NCBI GenBank assembly: GCA_038207745.1
Contig: JBBQZL010000061.1
Coordinates: 1-12,918, forward strand
Direction of reading: 5' to 3'
Source of the DNA: JBBQZL01 sp038207745
Lineage (GTDB): Bacteria; Actinomycetota; Thermoleophilia; Solirubrobacterales; 70-9
DNA: 12,918 bases
The notes beneath the pieces were generated by a model, which saw only the letters and a list, made by a program, of their open reading frames with translations, did no database searches and had not been told where the DNA came from. Position numbers and translations under genes: made by a program. Within the stretch, counting starts at the first letter, position 1. Each line of letters starts with the position of its first letter. Shown here piece by piece: positions 11,802 to 12,918 of the stretch.

Positions 11802-12791
11802 ATGGACCAAGGGGCAAGATTTCCGCAGGTCGTTCTGGGCGACGGCCACTACGAGAGCTTCTATATCAAGGCATGCCCACCGGGCGGCGGCCGGGGAATC
11901 TGGATTCGCCACACGGTCCACAAGCGACCCGGGGCCGAGGCCAACGCCTCGGTCTGGTTCACCTTCTTCGACCGTGAGGTCGACGGCCCGAGGGCAACGA
12001 AGATCACGGTCGGGCAGGAGAGGTTCGGCGCGCTCGCCGGAGAGTGGATCCACGTCGACGAGTGCCGGATCGGACCGGGCCGGGCCGAGGGGCGGATCTC
12101 CACCGATGCCCTGACCGCATCGTGGGACCTCCGCTTCGGCGGTGACCAGGAGCCGTGCCAGTACCTGCCCGCCGAGTGGCTCTACAAGACCGCAATTCCG
12201 AAGACCAAGTTCGTCGCGCCGGTCCCGGAGGCGACATTCACCGGCGCGCTTGAAATCGATCGGGAGAGGATCGATATCTCCGCTTGGCCGGGGATGATCG
12301 GCCACAACTGGGGGACCGAGCATGCGGAGCGATGGGTCTGGCTCGAGGGCACCGGATTTGCCGACGCGCCGGGCGCCTACTTCGACGCCGGTGCGGCGAG
12401 GCTCAAAGTCGGTCCGTGGACCTCACCGTGGGTGCCGGCCGGGATGCTCTCGCTCGATGGTGAACGGCATCGCCTCGGCGGTTTCGGACGGATCCGCAGC
12501 GCGACGATCACCGAGACTCACACGGGTTGCGAGTTCGAGCTTCCGGGCGACAGGATCCTGGTCCGCGGCCGTGTCTCCGCACCGTCCAAGGACTTCGTTG
12601 CCTGGGTCTACGCCGACCCGAAGGGCCCCCGGCACCACACGATCAACTGCTCGGTCTCGGATCTCGAGCTGACGATCGAACGCCCCGGCCGACCGGATCG
12701 CAAGCTGACCCTGACCGCCGCGGCCGCCTACGAGCTGGGCATGCGCGAGACAACACACGGTGTGCCACTTCAGCCATACACCGACGGCTGA
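11802..12791 (+). CDS. AttH/CrtC/tocopherol-cyclase-like lipocalin-fold protein
   Basis: 329 aa. No signal peptide or membrane segment is visible. The body is almost all beta strand, with alternating aromatic/charged residues, as expected for two lipocalin-like barrels. The best diagnostic stretch is WPGMIGHNWGTEHAERWVW (162-180), which resembles the (N)HNWG-x-n-W signature of the AttH/CrtC (carotenoid 1,2-hydratase) and tocopherol-cyclase-like families. Residues 17-53 (HYESFYIKACPP, IWIRHTV, VWFTFFD) fit their first barrel, which often reads YESxY followed by xxWxR. CrtC hydrates acyclic carotenoids; most relatives are uncharacterised. There is no carotenoid gene in the window, so I do not infer hydratase activity. 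Assignment is by motif only and may be a neighbouring family. The C-terminus (YELGMRETTHGVPLQPYTDG) is intact. Confidence 0.78.
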   Translation: MDQGARFPQVVLGDGHYESFYIKACPPGGGRGIWIRHTVHKRPGAEANASVWFTFFDREVDGPRATKITVGQERFGALAGEWIHVDECRIGPGRAEGRISTDALTASWDLRFGGDQEPCQYLPAEWLYKTAIPKTKFVAPVPEATFTGALEIDRERIDISAWPGMIGHNWGTEHAERWVWLEGTGFADAPGAYFDAGAARLKVGPWTSPWVPAGMLSLDGERHRLGGFGRIRSATITETHTGCEFELPGDRILVRGRVSAPSKDFVAWVYADPKGPRHHTINCSVSDLELTIERPGRPDRKLTLTAAAAYELGMRETTHGVPLQPYTDG

Positions 12792-12811
12792 CCGACCCAA
12801 CGAGATGGAGC

Positions 12812-12838
12812 GTTCCGGGATCTGATTTGTGCCGGAAC
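12812..12838. repeat. Inverted repeat at the expected -35 of the last gene
   Basis: GTTCCGG (12812-12818) and CCGGAAC (12832-12838) are exact inverted copies, 13 nt apart. The right arm ends exactly 17 nt before the -10 candidate TACGCT. It could be an operator for the gene at 12895 or a weak stem-loop after the gene ending at 12791. Confidence 0.4.
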
Positions 12839-12855
12839 CGAGGCCGCCGTTGCAC

Positions 12856-12861
12856 TACGCT
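12856..12861 (+). promoter_or_regulatory. -10-like element TACGCT for the gene at the right edge
   Basis: TACGCT, with a start expected near 12868, giving a leader of about 27 nt that contains the ribosome binding site. The 17-nt upstream hexamer (CGGAAC) is part of the inverted repeat at 12812-12838. Confidence 0.4.
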
Positions 12862-12880
12862 GATTTCTGAAACCGAATCG

Positions 12881-12889
12881 AGAGGAGAG
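12881..12889 (+). promoter_or_regulatory. Ribosome binding site deciding a TTG start
   Basis: AGAGGAGAG, spacer CGACG (5 nt), TTG at 12895. Strong match and ideal spacing. Confidence 0.65.
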
Positions 12890-12894
12890 CGACG

Positions 12895-12918
12895 TTGGCG
12901 ATACATGAGATCAAGGTG
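12895..12918 (+). CDS. Start of an unknown gene, first eight codons only
   Basis: TTG start followed by AIHEIKV, reading off the window edge. The call rests on the strong ribosome binding site and the -10-like element upstream. The beginning MAIHEIKV is reminiscent of lipoyl-domain starts of 2-oxoacid dehydrogenase E2 subunits (MA-x-EIKVP), but eight residues cannot establish this. An out-of-frame ATG at 12904 has poorer spacing to the ribosome binding site. Confidence 0.5.

Noticed and set aside
11802..12791. Naming this gene crtC (carotenoid 1,2-hydratase)
   Set aside because: Only the broad AttH/CrtC-type motif is seen and no carotenoid genes are nearby, so a specific enzyme name is not supported.
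1..12918. CRISPR arrays, tRNA/rRNA genes, insertion sequences, phage, toxin-antitoxin or defence genes
   Set aside because: None seen. No direct repeat arrays, no transposase or integrase motifs, and no cloverleaf-like stretch in the short intergenic gaps.

Overview
This is a GC-rich chromosomal window (roughly two-thirds G+C by eye) with densely packed genes on both strands. The gene content suggests a high-GC actinobacterium: a DUF1385/YqhQ protein, an actinobacterial-style RarA starting with GTG, an actinobacterial multi-pass membrane protein, a DUF3107-like small protein and frequent GTG/TTG starts. The Thermoleophilia/Solirubrobacterales are my best guess, from the style of the proteins only. 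There is no tRNA, rRNA, CRISPR array, transposase, integrase or phage gene, so this looks like core or housekeeping chromosome and not a mobile island.

Layout. 1-338 (-): N-terminus of an aldehyde dehydrogenase. 377-411: perfect hairpin, probably the rarA terminator. 498-1850 (-): RarA/MgsA AAA+ ATPase. 1950-2714 (+): TauE/SafE permease, divergent from rarA. 2790-4798 (-): four-gene copper unit, read as small membrane protein, SCO1/SenC, PCuAC lipoprotein, membrane-anchored cupredoxin. 4879-7725 (+): a tightly coupled run of M20 metallopeptidase, DUF1385 protein, methylmalonyl-CoA epimerase and a 72-aa DUF3107-like protein. 7726-7886: structured intergenic region between convergent genes. 7887-9993 (-): a pair made of an 8-TM membrane protein followed by a BtrH_N/DUF4872-type papain-like-fold protein. 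10037-10588 (+): PAP2 phosphatase. 10688-11761 (+): YchF. 11802-12791 (+): AttH/CrtC-like lipocalin-fold protein. 12895-12918 (+): first codons of another gene.

How genes work together. The copper unit fits delivery of copper to cytochrome c oxidase: SCO1 and PCuAC are known partners in CuA/CuB loading, and the adjacent cupredoxin and small membrane protein are likely accessories. The M20-DUF1385-epimerase-DUF3107 run is joined by start/stop overlaps, although the epimerase also appears to have its own promoter.

The most striking signals outside the genes are (a) a -10-like hexamer (mostly TANNNT) placed 6-10 nt before the start codon of most genes that begin a transcription unit, which points to leaderless mRNAs, while operon-internal genes and a few others carry Shine-Dalgarno sequences; (b) a hairpin inserted exactly between a Shine-Dalgarno and the start codon of the BtrH_N-like gene; and (c) an inverted repeat at the expected -35 of the last, truncated gene. 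I see no complete new multi-gene system. The BtrH_N-like/membrane-protein pair and the AttH/CrtC-like protein are the least understood genes here.
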